Part shown: piece after piece, positions 26,370-35,829 of the stretch
Numbering within the stretch: position 1 is the stretch's first letter
Layout of the letters: every line of letters begins with the position of its first letter
Source of the DNA: JBCBWG01 sp038523925
GTDB lineage: Bacteria; Pseudomonadota; Alphaproteobacteria; Rhizobiales; Hyphomicrobiaceae
DNA length: 64,000 nucleotides
Reading direction: 5' to 3'
NCBI GenBank assembly: GCA_038523925.1
Contig: JBCBIY010000001.1
Coordinates: 372,001-436,000, forward strand
Position numbers and translations under genes: made by a program
Notes under the pieces: model-generated
What the model saw: only the letters and a program-made list of their open reading frames with translations
The model's database searches: none
What the model was told of the DNA's origin: nothing

Positions 26370-27926
26370 ATGTCTGATACAACCGAAACCGTCCTCATCA
26401 TCGATTTCGGCAGCCAGGTGACCCAGCTCATCGCGCGGCGTGTGCGCGAAAGCGGCGTCTACTCCGAGATCGTCCCTTTCAACGCCGCCGAAGACGCGCG
26501 TGAGCGGCTGAACCCGGCGGCGGTTATCCTGTCCGGCGGCCCCGCGAGCGTCACTGAGATGGGCACGCCGCGCGCGCCCGACTGGGTGTTTGAAAGCGGC
26601 CTGCCGGTGCTTGGCATCTGCTACGGCGAGCAGACGATGGTCGCGCAGCTCGGCGGCGGCGTCGAAGGCGGACACCATCGCGAGTTCGGCCGCGCCGAAG
26701 TCGACGTCGCAAAGCGCTCTGACCTGTTCGACGGCGTCTGGTCCGAAGGTGAACGTCACGTGGTCTGGATGAGCCATGGCGACCGCGTCACGTCGCTGCC
26801 GGATGGCTTCGAGGTGATCGCGACCAGCGATGGCGCGCCCTTCGCAGCCATCGCCGACGAGCGCCGCAAACTCTACGCCGTGCAGTTCCACCCGGAAGTC
26901 GTGCACACGCCGGATGGCGCGCGGCTGTTGTCCAACTTCGTCCACCGCATCGCGGGCCTCCGCGGCGACTGGTCGATGGCGCACTTCCGGTCGTCTGCGA
27001 TTGAAGCGATCCGCACGCAGGTCGGCGATCGCCGCGTCATTTGCGGACTGTCGGGCGGGGTCGATTCCGCCGTCGCGGCCGTCCTCATCCACGAAGCGAT
27101 CGGCGAACAGCTCACCTGCATCTACGTCGACCACGGCCTGATGCGGCTCAACGAGAGCGAAGAGGTCGTGGGCCTGTTCCGCGGCCACTTCAATATCCCG
27201 CTCGTCCACGTCGATGCCGGTGACACGTTCCTCTCAGAACTCACAGGCGTCAGCGACCCTGAGACCAAGCGCAAGATCATCGGCCGCCTGTTCGTCGAGA
27301 CATTTGAGGCCGAGGCCAAAAAGATCGGCGGGGCCGACTTCCTCGCGCAAGGCACCCTCTATCCGGATGTGATCGAAAGCGTCTCATTCACCGGCGGCCC
27401 GTCGGTGACGATCAAATCCCACCACAACGTTGGCGGCCTGCCGGAGCGCATGAACATGCAGCTCGTCGAACCTTTGCGGGAGCTGTTCAAGGACGAGGTT
27501 CGAGTGCTCGGCCGCGAACTCGGCCTGCCGGAAGCGTTCGTCGGCCGCCACCCGTTCCCAGGGCCGGGGCTCGCGATCCGCATCCCTGGCGATATCACCC
27601 GCGAGAAACTCGACATCCTGCGTAAAGCCGATGCGATCTACCTTGAGGAGATCCGGGCAGCCGGTCTCTACGATCAGATCTGGCAGGCGTTTGCCGTGCT
27701 GCTGCCGGTCCGCACGGTCGGCGTCATGGGCGACGCGCGCACCTACGATCACGTCTGCGGCCTGCGCGCGGTCACCTCGACCGACGGCATGACGGCCGAC
27801 TACTTTGCCTTCCCGCACGACGTGCTCGGCCGCATGGCAACCCGCATCATCAACGAAGTCGATGGTATCAACCGCGTCGTCTACGACATCACCTCAAAGC
27901 CCCCCGGCACCATCGAATGGGAGTGA
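26370..27926 (+). CDS. guaA: GMP synthase (glutamine-hydrolysing)
   Basis: The 518-residue enzyme converts XMP to GMP. The glutamine amidotransferase domain (about residues 5-200) has the nucleophile in LGICYGEQTM and HPEVVHTPDG. The ATP-pyrophosphatase domain has CGLSGGVDSAVAAVL, and the C-terminal dimerisation domain ends PPGTIEWE, the conserved GMP-synthase tail. The start at 26370 (MSDTTETVLIIDFGSQ) is standard. With guaB about 6.4 kb upstream it completes the IMP-to-GMP branch. Confidence 0.97.
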   Translation: MSDTTETVLIIDFGSQVTQLIARRVRESGVYSEIVPFNAAEDARERLNPAAVILSGGPASVTEMGTPRAPDWVFESGLPVLGICYGEQTMVAQLGGGVEGGHHREFGRAEVDVAKRSDLFDGVWSEGERHVVWMSHGDRVTSLPDGFEVIATSDGAPFAAIADERRKLYAVQFHPEVVHTPDGARLLSNFVHRIAGLRGDWSMAHFRSSAIEAIRTQVGDRRVICGLSGGVDSAVAAVLIHEAIGEQLTCIYVDHGLMRLNESEEVVGLFRGHFNIPLVHVDAGDTFLSELTGVSDPETKRKIIGRLFVETFEAEAKKIGGADFLAQGTLYPDVIESVSFTGGPSVTIKSHHNVGGLPERMNMQLVEPLRELFKDEVRVLGRELGLPEAFVGRHPFPGPGLAIRIPGDITREKLDILRKADAIYLEEIRAAGLYDQIWQAFAVLLPVRTVGVMGDARTYDHVCGLRAVTSTDGMTADYFAFPHDVLGRMATRIINEVDGINRVVYDITSKPPGTIEWE

Positions 27927-27957
27927 TGCTGGTGGTGCGGGCCGCCGCGCCATCCGG

Positions 27958-27986
27958 TTGCGCGCTCCAATGCCCATCGCTATAAA
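27958..27986 (+). promoter_or_regulatory. Sigma-70-like promoter for tRNA-Pro
   Basis: TTGCGC (27958-27963) and TATAAA (27981-27986) are separated by exactly 17 bases and lie about 64 bases before the tRNA. They sit just after the guaA stop, so the tRNA can be transcribed on its own. Confidence 0.55.
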
Positions 27987-28049
27987 CCCGCTTCCCGCGC
28001 CGGCGTTTGCTGGCGGCCGCGCCCGGACCGACGGGCTTATCGGCAGTGT

Positions 28050-28126
28050 CGGAGTGTAGCGCAGCCTGGTAGCGCACTTGCTTCGGGAGCAAGGGGTCGG
28101 GAGTTCGAATCTCCCCACTCCGACCA
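28050..28126 (+). tRNA. tRNA-Pro (anticodon CGG)
   Basis: The 77-base cloverleaf has acceptor CGGAGTG/CACTCCG, a D-arm with AGCCTGGTAGCGC, an anticodon stem CTTGC/GCAAG around TTCGGGA (anticodon CGG, reading CCG), a T-arm GGGAG-TTCGAAT-CTCCC and an encoded CCA end. CCG is a major proline codon in the surrounding GC-rich genes. Confidence 0.97.
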
Positions 28127-28130
28127 TTCC

Positions 28131-28144
28131 TGTCATCGATGACA
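28131..28144. promoter_or_regulatory. Perfect 14-bp palindrome after tRNA-Pro
   Basis: TGTCATCGATGACA begins 4 bases after the tRNA CCA end. It could be a protein-binding site or a short processing hairpin. There is no T-run and no duplicate elsewhere that I noticed. Confidence 0.35.
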
Positions 28145-28284
28145 TCACCGCGCCGTACCACGCGAGCGTTCAGAGCACGGCGGTCGCCATTCCGATCGGC
28201 CGCGGAAGTTGGCGGTCTGCGCAGCGTCGGCCATACTCAGTGTCGATCAACGAAAGCTAACAGACCAACCGCGGAGTGCTATTC

Positions 28285-28707
28285 ATGCGCCTCAGCTTGC
28301 ACCATGTGAACTTTGCGACCGAGCGGGTTGGCGAGATGAAGACGTTCTACGAGGACGTCCTCGGGATGGGCGAGGAGCCGGAGCTCAACACGGCTCGCAA
28401 GACGGATGAAGGCTATGCCGGCGGCGTCGCGTTCATGAGCGACGGCAACCTTCAGGTCCACATCGCCGAGCGCGACCTCAATGTCGGCTTCAACACCGGC
28501 AAAGGCGTCAATCCGCTTGACCGCGGCCACCTCGCGTTCCGCACCGACGACATTGCCGCGTTCAAGGCGCGCCTCGATGAACGTAAGGTCCCGTATGCTG
28601 ACTTCGGCGATTGGGCGATGGAAGGCTGGCAGCAGATCTTTTTCTATGACCCCGATGGCAACGTTATCGAGGTCCACCAGGTGGCCGACGGCGCCGTCGG
28701 GGCCTAG
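28285..28707 (+). CDS. VOC-family protein (glyoxalase/dioxygenase fold)
   Basis: The 140-residue single-module VOC protein begins MRLSLHHVNFATERVGEMKTFY, where the His after two strands is a typical metal ligand. The second half-module contains RGHLAFRTDDI and FFYDPDGNVIEVHQV, whose Glu is the usual second ligand. Members include lactoylglutathione lyases, dioxygenases and resistance proteins; the reaction is not readable. The ATG at 28285 follows GCGGAG; a GTG three codons earlier is less likely. Confidence 0.85.
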   Translation: MRLSLHHVNFATERVGEMKTFYEDVLGMGEEPELNTARKTDEGYAGGVAFMSDGNLQVHIAERDLNVGFNTGKGVNPLDRGHLAFRTDDIAAFKARLDERKVPYADFGDWAMEGWQQIFFYDPDGNVIEVHQVADGAVGA

Positions 28708-28812
28708 CCATGGTTGCGCGCCGCGTCGCGCAGCCGCCCCGCCCGCCGGGCGGCGGATTGACCTTAGCCGCGAACCGCGCCTACCTCCGATTATTCAGAG
28801 CGGAGACGTGGC

Positions 28813-31800
28813 ATGAGCGCTGGCAAATGGGATTTTTGGATCGATCGAGGCGGCACGTTTACTGACGTTGTCGCGCGCGCGCCGGACGGGGCCGTCTCTG
28901 CCCGCAAGGTCCTGTCTGAAAACCCTGAGGCCTATGAAGACGCCGCGCTCGAAGGCATCCGCCAGTTTCTTGACGTGGCGCCCGATGCGCCGATCCCCGG
29001 CGAACGGATCGCAAGCGTCAAGATGGGCACGACGGTTGCGACGAATGCGCTCTTGGAGCGCAAGGGTGACCCCACCGCGCTCGTGATCACGAAGGGCCTG
29101 AAAGATCAGCTTGAGATCGGCTACCAGGAACGGCCCGACATCTTCGCAAAGGCGATCATCAAGCCGGAGATGCTTTATCGCCGCGTCATCGAGGCTAATG
29201 AGCGGGTTCTGGCGGACGGCACGGTTGAGACGGCGCTCGATGGCGCGGCGCTGCGCAGCGGGCTCGAAGCGGCAAAGGCCGATGGGGTGACATCGGTCGC
29301 GATCGTCCTGATGCACGCGTTCGCGTTTCCCAACCATGAGATTGCAGCGGCCAAGATCGCGCGCGAGATCGGCTTCGAGCAGGTCTCGGTCAGCCATGAG
29401 GTCTCGCCGCTCATCAAGATTGTCGGGCGCGGCGACACGACGGTGGCGGACGCGTACCTCTCGCCCATCCTCGCGCGCTACGTGGCCAAAGTGACGTCTG
29501 CGCTGTCGTCGGAAGAGGGGGCAGAGGTGCCGCAGGTGCTCTTCATGGCTTCGTCAGGCGGGCTCAAGAATGCCGGCCTGTTTCAGGGCCGCGACGCCAT
29601 CCTGTCAGGCCCTGCAGGCGGGATCGTCGGCATGGCGGAGACCGCGCGGCTCGCGGGGTTTGAGAACGTCATCGGCTTTGACATGGGCGGCACGTCAACG
29701 GACGTCTCGCACTACGCCGGCGACTACGAGCGCGCATTCGAAACGCAGGTGGCCGGTGTGCGCATGCGCGTGCCGATGATGCGCATTCACACGGTGGCGG
29801 CAGGTGGCGGCTCGATCCTATTTTATGAGGATGGCCGGTTTCGCGTCGGCCCAGAAAGCGCCGGTGCCAATCCGGGGCCTAAGTGTTACCGGCGCGGCGG
29901 GCCACTGACGGTTACCGACGCGAATGTTTGTGTGGGCAAACTCCGCGCTGATGTGTTTCCAAAGATCTTCGGGCCGAATCGGGACGAGGCGCTGGACGAA
30001 GATGCTGTCCGCGCAGCCTTTGCCGAGCTTGCCGACAAGATTGGCGATGGCCGTTCGGCAGAAGACGTCGCGGACGGGTTTCTCCGGATCGCGGTTGAGA
30101 ACATGGCCAACGCGATCAAGAAAATCAGCGTGCAGCGCGGCTATGACGTCACCGAGTATGCACTCAACTGTTTTGGTTCCGCCGGCGGTCAGCACGCCTG
30201 CGCCATCGCGGACACGCTCGGCATGGAGACGGTGCTCATTCACCCGCTCTCCGGCCTCCTGTCGGCATTCGGCATGGGCCTCGCGCAGATCAGGGCGAGC
30301 CGCGAAAAGTCGGTCGAGTTGACGCTCAGCAGCGACACCATGCGCGAGATCGAGCAGCTCGGCTTCGATCTCGCAGGGCAGGTGACCGAGGAACTGGCGC
30401 AGCAGGCGATCGCGCACGACGACATCGCGACGCAAATATGGCTGCACCTGCGCTATGACGGCACGGATACGGCGTTGCGGGTTCTGCTCGATGAGCCGGA
30501 CATCATGCGCCGCGACTTTGAGACTGAGCATCGCAAGCGCTTTGGGTTCGTGTCGCCGGAGAAGTCCGTCGTCATTGCGGCGATTGAGGTCGAAGCGTCC
30601 GGCGGCGGCGCGAACGCAAGTGATGCTGTAGGCGCAGGCGACACGTCCGGAGCTGCCGGAGAGCAGACCGTCGTCGGCACGTCGCAGTTCTACGCGGGCG
30701 GCAAGTGGCAGGACGCGAAGGTCTACAGTCGCGAAGCCGGCCTCGTGCCTGGCGGGCAGGCGATCATCGGGCCCGCAATCGTGATCGAGCCGAACCAGAC
30801 GATCGTCGTCGAGCCGGGCTGGCAGTTGGCCGTCACGCTGCGCGATGATCTCGTCCTGACGCGCCGCGAGAAGCGCGCGAACGAACGCCTCGGCGCGACC
30901 GCTGATCCGGTCCTCCTGGAGGTCTTCAACAACCTCTTCATGTCGATTGCTGAGCAGATGGGCGAGGCGCTGCGCAACACCGCTCAGTCCGTCAACATTA
31001 AAGAGCGGCTCGATTTCTCCTGCGCCGTCTTTGACGCTGACGGCCAACTCGTCGCCAATGCACCGCATATGCCCGTCCACCTTGGCTCGATGGATCGTTC
31101 GGTTGAGACCATCATCCGTGAGCGCGCGGGGCAGATGAAGCCCGGCGACGTTTACATGCTGAACGCGCCCTACAATGGCGGCACCCACCTCCCCGACATC
31201 ACGGTCATCACGCCGGTGTTCCACGAAAAGGATGCGTCAAAAATCCTGTTTTACGTCGCGAGCCGCGGGCACCACGAAGATGTGGGCGGTCTAACCCCCG
31301 GGTCGATGACGCCACGGGCAACCCACATCGATGAGGAAGGCGTCTATATCGACAACTTCCAGCTCGTCGCGGAAGGCAACTTCCTGGAGGCCGAAACGGA
31401 CGCGCTTCTCAGTGGCGCGACGTACCCCGCGCGCGTGCCATCAAAGAACATCGCCGACCTGAAAGCACATGTCGCCGCGAACGCGAAGGGTGTTGCCGAA
31501 CTCGAGAAGATGGTCGCGAACTTCGGTCTTGAAGTCGTCCAAGCCTATATGGCCCACGTCCAGGACAATGCCGAAGAGAGCGTGCGCCGGCTCCTCTCGA
31601 AGCTCGAAGACGGCAAGTTCGAGATCGAGATGGACCAGGGCACGAAGGTCGCGGTGTCGATCACGGTCGATCGCGCGGCGCGGACAGCCAAGGTTGACTT
31701 CTCAGGCACGAGCCCGACGCAAGCGAACAACTTCAACGCGCCGGCACCCGTCACGCGCGCTGCAACGCTCTATGTATTCCGCGTGATGGTCGATGCGCCG

Positions 31801-32448
31801 ATCCCGATGAATGCCGGCTGCATGAAGCCCATCGAATTGATCATCCCGGACGATTGCATGCTTGCCCCGCAATATCCGGCAGCCGTCGTCGCTGGCAACG
31901 TCGAGACCAGCCAGATCGTCACGAACTGTCTGTTCGCCGCCCTCAACGCGATGGCGCCGAGCCAGGGGACGATGAACAACCTGACGTTCGGAAACGCCCG
32001 GCATCAGTACTACGAGACGATCTGCTCGGGTTCGCCGGCCGGTCCGGGCTTCAACGGGACGTCAGGTGTCCATGTGCACATGACGAACACGCGGCTCACC
32101 GACCCCGAAATCCTCGAACTCAGGTATCCCGTTGTGCTCGAGGAGTTCACGATCCGCCGCGGCTCCGGCGGGCGTGGCAAGTGGTCGGCCGGGGACGGCA
32201 CGTACCGTCGCATCCGGTTCCTCGAGGAGATGGATTGCGCCGTGCTGACGAGCTTCCGCAAGGTCGTGCCATTCGGGCTGGCGGGCGGCGCAGAAGGCGA
32301 GGTCGGGCGCAACGAAGTCCGCCGCGCATCGGGAGAGATCGAGGCGTTGGACGGTTGCGATCAGACGGTGCTGACCGCCGGCGAAGCGGTCATTATCGTC
32401 ACCCCGACAGGCGGCGGCTATGGCGCAAGCGCGGAAGCGGCCGAGTAA
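28813..32448 (+). CDS. 5-oxoprolinase-type hydantoinase A/B fusion
   Basis: The 1211-residue protein fuses HyuA (about residues 1-690) and HyuB (about 695-1205), as in ATP-dependent 5-oxoprolinase. HyuA has the ATPase motifs WIDRGGTFTDVVARAPDG and FDMGGTSTDVSHYAG and the GSAGGQHACAIADTLGM region. HyuB has RLDFSCAVFDADGQLVANAP, VHLGSMDRSVETI, NAPYNGGTHLPDITVITPVF and GRGHHEDVGG-like SRGHHEDVGG. It should open a cyclic amide such as 5-oxoproline (giving glutamate) with ATP. An Ala/Gly/Thr-rich insert at about 596-617 lies within the HyuA part and is probably a flexible loop. It may lie in a short operon with the VOC gene, 105 bases upstream. Confidence 0.93.
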   Translation: MSAGKWDFWIDRGGTFTDVVARAPDGAVSARKVLSENPEAYEDAALEGIRQFLDVAPDAPIPGERIASVKMGTTVATNALLERKGDPTALVITKGLKDQLEIGYQERPDIFAKAIIKPEMLYRRVIEANERVLADGTVETALDGAALRSGLEAAKADGVTSVAIVLMHAFAFPNHEIAAAKIAREIGFEQVSVSHEVSPLIKIVGRGDTTVADAYLSPILARYVAKVTSALSSEEGAEVPQVLFMASSGGLKNAGLFQGRDAILSGPAGGIVGMAETARLAGFENVIGFDMGGTSTDVSHYAGDYERAFETQVAGVRMRVPMMRIHTVAAGGGSILFYEDGRFRVGPESAGANPGPKCYRRGGPLTVTDANVCVGKLRADVFPKIFGPNRDEALDEDAVRAAFAELADKIGDGRSAEDVADGFLRIAVENMANAIKKISVQRGYDVTEYALNCFGSAGGQHACAIADTLGMETVLIHPLSGLLSAFGMGLAQIRASREKSVELTLSSDTMREIEQLGFDLAGQVTEELAQQAIAHDDIATQIWLHLRYDGTDTALRVLLDEPDIMRRDFETEHRKRFGFVSPEKSVVIAAIEVEASGGGANASDAVGAGDTSGAAGEQTVVGTSQFYAGGKWQDAKVYSREAGLVPGGQAIIGPAIVIEPNQTIVVEPGWQLAVTLRDDLVLTRREKRANERLGATADPVLLEVFNNLFMSIAEQMGEALRNTAQSVNIKERLDFSCAVFDADGQLVANAPHMPVHLGSMDRSVETIIRERAGQMKPGDVYMLNAPYNGGTHLPDITVITPVFHEKDASKILFYVASRGHHEDVGGLTPGSMTPRATHIDEEGVYIDNFQLVAEGNFLEAETDALLSGATYPARVPSKNIADLKAHVAANAKGVAELEKMVANFGLEVVQAYMAHVQDNAEESVRRLLSKLEDGKFEIEMDQGTKVAVSITVDRAARTAKVDFSGTSPTQANNFNAPAPVTRAATLYVFRVMVDAPIPMNAGCMKPIELIIPDDCMLAPQYPAAVVAGNVETSQIVTNCLFAALNAMAPSQGTMNNLTFGNARHQYYETICSGSPAGPGFNGTSGVHVHMTNTRLTDPEILELRYPVVLEEFTIRRGSGGRGKWSAGDGTYRRIRFLEEMDCAVLTSFRKVVPFGLAGGAEGEVGRNEVRRASGEIEALDGCDQTVLTAGEAVIIVTPTGGGYGASAEAAE

Positions 32449-32461
32449 CGCTGCACCTGCC

Positions 32462-33499
32462 TCACGCTTTGCGACGGACCATGATCTTCGACAGGAACGC
32501 CAGTTCCTGTACGTGCGGCGCAAGGCCGGCTGCGGAGAAGACATCGTCGAGGTCGTCAATCGCGTAGTGGCGATAGTACGGCTCGTGAAAGCGGACCGGG
32601 AACGCTTCGATCATGCCGTCCCAGTCGGGCCGGTCGCCCATTTGCAGGCTGTCCATGAAGACCAGCGTTCCGCCGGGCTTGAGCACGCGGGCGAACTCGG
32701 CGGTGACGCGCCGGCGCACCTCGGGCGGCAACTCGTGGAACAAAAAGATGCAGGTGACGATGTCCTGGCTCGCGTCTTCGAGCGGTAGCTTTTCAGCATT
32801 GCCAAAGATGAACTCCGCCGGTCGCACGCCCTGCATATGCCGGCGCGCTTCAGTGAGGTAGGCCTCGGACAGGTCGATGCCGGTGAGCTTGAGGGCCGGC
32901 AGCGCGCCGCGCACTTCGCGGAGAAAGCGGCCGGTGCCGCACGCAACATCGGCGAGCGCAAGCTTCCGCTGGTCGCGGCCGACGACGGCTGAGAGCACAT
33001 GCCGGGCCGCCGCGCGCCGCATGAGTGCGGCCGAGCCGTAGAACAGCGTCTCGACTTGCGCATCATAGAGCGAGGCGGACTCGTCGGTGAGGTAGCCGCC
33101 GGTCTGGTAGTGAAAGTCCTGTGTGAAGTAGTCGGGCAGCCCATCAGCGTCGGCGAGTTCGCGCGCGCTCGATGCGTTTGAATCCGCGCGCCGTTCAACT
33201 GCGCCTGGGAGATCGCGCAGCATCGCGCGCAGGCGGCCCAGGTGTGATCCGAACTGGCTTGGCTCGATCTGGACCGGCGGCTGCAGGCCCTCTCCGACGG
33301 CGTTCGCATCCCGCAACGTGAGATCGCGAAGCGCTGCAAAGAGCGCGCCGCGCTCCGGCACCGGCTTCGTCGGCTTGAATGTGCGCTGTGCGCCGTGGCG
33401 GCTTGCCTCGCGGTCGACCAGACGATTGATGCCGAAGAACCAGCCGAAGCGGAGCGCGTGTCCGCCGATGTTCTGGGCCATGCCGACGCGATCAACCAT
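32462..33499 (-). CDS. Class I SAM-dependent methyltransferase
   Basis: The 345-residue protein has a helical N-terminal region (about 1-160) of unknown role and a methyltransferase domain with motif I LALADVACGTGRFLREV, an acidic SAM-ribose stretch LTGIDLSEAYLTEAR, then FIFGNAEKLPLEDASQDIV and a catalytic-region FLFHELPPEVRRR. The C-terminus has MDSLQMGDRPDWDG. It resembles small-molecule or ubiquinone-type C/O-methyltransferases; the substrate is unknown. GGAGA precedes the ATG at 33499, which decides the start over a longer frame. About 293 bases before the divergent sirtuin gene hold no gene that I can see. Confidence 0.85.
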   Translation of the reverse strand: MVDRVGMAQNIGGHALRFGWFFGINRLVDREASRHGAQRTFKPTKPVPERGALFAALRDLTLRDANAVGEGLQPPVQIEPSQFGSHLGRLRAMLRDLPGAVERRADSNASSARELADADGLPDYFTQDFHYQTGGYLTDESASLYDAQVETLFYGSAALMRRAAARHVLSAVVGRDQRKLALADVACGTGRFLREVRGALPALKLTGIDLSEAYLTEARRHMQGVRPAEFIFGNAEKLPLEDASQDIVTCIFLFHELPPEVRRRVTAEFARVLKPGGTLVFMDSLQMGDRPDWDGMIEAFPVRFHEPYYRHYAIDDLDDVFSAAGLAPHVQELAFLSKIMVRRKA

Positions 33500-33792
33500 G
33501 ATGTTCTCCAGTCTTCCCGCTGAAATCAATCGAGGCCCACGTGCGTGCGCCTGCCTGATCTCGCGTCCTTGTTTGCCGCTGCATCCTTCAGATGAGGCGA
33601 GACCGCCCAACTCGGATGCGCATGAGGCCGCCGCCATCGGACAGCACCCATATCCTCAGTTGATCGCGGCGCGCGGCTTATTGAAACGCGCGATGCGTCG
33701 CGTTTGACCGAAAGCGGACTTTGTCGCCACTAGACGCCACGGCGCGCGGCGGGTTCAGATGGCGCCATTGGCGGATGGGAGCACGTGGCGGG

Positions 33793-34533
33793 ATGAGCGA
33801 CGCGACCTCAGACTTTGACCAAATCGTCGTTTTGACGGGTGCGGGGTTATCCGCCGAAAGCGGCGTTTCGACGTTCCGCGACGCGGACGGGATCTGGGCG
33901 AAGGTGCGCATCGAGGATGTCGCGACGCCAGAGGCGTTCGCGCGCGATCCTGCGCGGGTGCAAGCCTTTTACAATGAGCGCCGGGTTGGCCTCGAAGGCA
34001 TCCGTCCGAACGCGGCGCATGTCGCGCTTGCGCGATTGCAGGCGCTGCATCCGGGCACCGTGACGCTTGTGACGCAAAACATCGATCCGCTGCATGAGGC
34101 GGGCGGCGCGCGCGACGTCATTCACATGCATGGTGAAATCCAGAAGGCGCTTTGCAACAACTGCGGCGCCCGCTCGCCCTGGCGTGCTGATCTCGACGCG
34201 GATGCGGTCTGCCCGGCCTGCAACACACCTGGTGGGCTGCGGCCTGACGTCGTCTGGTTCGGCGAGATGCCCTACGAGATGGATCGCATCTACGCCGCGC
34301 TCGAACGCGCAGACCTGTTCATGTCAGTTGGCACAAGCGGCAACGTCTATCCCGCGGCCGGGTTCGTCGCCGCGGCGCGCTCGGTTGGCGCGCGGACTGT
34401 TGAACTGAACCTCGAGCCTAGCGAGGGCATCAGCTATTTCGATGAGGCCATCCACGGCCGTGCAACCGAGATCGTACCGGCCTACGTCGCAAGGCTCCTC
34501 GGCCTGCCCGTCGAGACGCTCCTGACCCCGTGA
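33793..34533 (+). CDS. cobB: NAD-dependent protein deacylase, sirtuin class III (CobB-like)
   Basis: The 246-residue sirtuin has LTGAGLSAESGVSTFRDADG (NAD site), TQNIDPLHEAGG, the catalytic histidine in VIHMHGEIQ, a zinc site (CNNCG and CPAC) and GTSGNVYPAAGF. Tyr60 and Arg63 in AFYNERR match the Tyr/Arg pair of E. coli CobB and SIRT5 that binds acidic acyl groups, so desuccinylase activity is expected besides deacetylation. The ATG at 33793 gives the family-typical start; an upstream Met is possible. It converges with the RlmD-like gene, 12 bases apart. Confidence 0.92.
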   Translation: MSDATSDFDQIVVLTGAGLSAESGVSTFRDADGIWAKVRIEDVATPEAFARDPARVQAFYNERRVGLEGIRPNAAHVALARLQALHPGTVTLVTQNIDPLHEAGGARDVIHMHGEIQKALCNNCGARSPWRADLDADAVCPACNTPGGLRPDVVWFGEMPYEMDRIYAALERADLFMSVGTSGNVYPAAGFVAAARSVGARTVELNLEPSEGISYFDEAIHGRATEIVPAYVARLLGLPVETLLTP

Positions 34534-34545
34534 CCTCACGGCGCG

Positions 34546-35829
34546 TTAGCGCCGCCGTAAGCCTCGGCCGCGCCCCTTGCCGCCGCGGCGCTTCTCACCC
34601 GGGCGCATGAACGCTGCGACGAGTTCCACATGCGGCGCGTAAACGAACTGATCGATCGGCTGCACCCACGCGAGGTCGTATCCGCCGGCGGCCAGGATCT
34701 CTGCGTCGCGCGCGAAGGTCGCCGGGTTGCAGGAGACGGCTGCGATGCGGCCGACCTCTGACTTGGCGAGAGCCTCCGATTGCGCCTTTGCGCCGGCGCG
34801 CGGCGGGTCAATCACAACGGCCTCGAATGGTTCAAGCTCTTTGCGCGACAATGGCTCGCGGAAGAGATCGCGGATGCGCGCTGTGACGGCCTTGCGGCCT
34901 TGGGTGTTGCGCTTTGCTGCGTCGAGCGCTGCGATTGCGCGGGACTCGCCATCAATCGCGGTGACCTTGGCTGTGCGCGAGAGTGGGAGGGCAAACGTGC
35001 CGACGCCGCAGAACAGGTCCGCCAGGTCGCGGGCTTTGCCGACGGCGTCGCAGACGGCGGCGATCATAACAGCCTCAGCGGGCGCGGCGGCTTGAAGAAA
35101 GACGCCCGTCGGCACCGGAATGTCGACGTTGTCGACAGCGATGCGGGGGGCAGCGAATTGCACGATGTCGGTGTTGTCGACAATCAAGCGTGCGATGCCC
35201 GTTGCCTGCGCGTGCGCTGCGAGACGGGCTGAAAGATCGGCATTGGGTGCGTTGCCTGCGCCGTTTACGTGGACGTCGAGGCCGACATCTGTTGCGGTGA
35301 CGCCAACCTTCAGCCGCCCGTCAGCGGGTGCGAGCATCCGGGCAAGCGACCGCAATCCATCAAGCGCATCGGCTATTGCCGGGACGAGGATGGGGCAGAC
35401 AGTGATGTCGACCAGATCGTGACTGGCGCGTGCGTGATAGCCAAGGCGTGTCACGCTGTCCGTTTGAGCCGCCGTGAAGGTTGCGCGGCGGCGGCTGGGT
35501 GGAGGAATGGTTGCGAGGGGGCGGACGTCAGGCGTGAGCCCGTGGGCCGCGAGTGCATCGACGATGCGCTGGCGCTTCCAGTCGGCATAGAGCGTGGCCG
35601 GCATGTGCTGCGATGTGCACCCGCCGCAGATGCTGAAGTGTGGGCATTCAGGCGCACGGCGGTCGGGTCGCGGTTGTGTGCACGTCCAGGTTCCATCCGA
35701 CGCGCGCGCCCATCGTTCGCCCGGTAAGGCACCGGAGATGAACACTGGTGCGCCGCCATCGCCAGGGTCAGCGATGCCATCGCCGCCGTCGCCGAGCGCT
35801 GTGATTTCCAGTGGCTCGCCATCACGCAT
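34546..35829 (-). CDS. RlmD/TrmA-family RNA uracil-5-methyltransferase
   Basis: The 427-residue SAM enzyme has an N-terminal cysteine cluster for a 4Fe-4S site (CPHFSICGGCTSQH near residue 62), SAM motif LADLFCGVGTFALPL, VIDPPRAGAKAQSEALAK and the catalytic cysteine in AVSCNPATFARDAEIL. It should methylate uracil C5 in 23S rRNA (RlmD-type U1939 or RlmC-type) or tRNA. A Lys/Arg/Gly tail ends the protein and may bind RNA. Its ATG lies inside the end of tlyA (8-base overlap), indicating coupling. Confidence 0.9.
   Translation of the reverse strand: MRDGEPLEITALGDGGDGIADPGDGGAPVFISGALPGERWARASDGTWTCTQPRPDRRAPECPHFSICGGCTSQHMPATLYADWKRQRIVDALAAHGLTPDVRPLATIPPPSRRRATFTAAQTDSVTRLGYHARASHDLVDITVCPILVPAIADALDGLRSLARMLAPADGRLKVGVTATDVGLDVHVNGAGNAPNADLSARLAAHAQATGIARLIVDNTDIVQFAAPRIAVDNVDIPVPTGVFLQAAAPAEAVMIAAVCDAVGKARDLADLFCGVGTFALPLSRTAKVTAIDGESRAIAALDAAKRNTQGRKAVTARIRDLFREPLSRKELEPFEAVVIDPPRAGAKAQSEALAKSEVGRIAAVSCNPATFARDAEILAAGGYDLAWVQPIDQFVYAPHVELVAAFMRPGEKRRGGKGRGRGLRRR

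Noticed and set aside
27889..28161. Minus-strand frames across the tRNA, reading like RTPDPLLPKQVRYQAALH or GRFELPTPCSRSKCATRL
   Set aside because: They are the antisense of the tRNA-Pro gene, a well-known source of false proteins.
29818..31224. A 468-residue minus-strand frame opposite the 5-oxoprolinase gene
   Set aside because: It is a shadow caused by high GC; the plus-strand frame has clear family motifs throughout.
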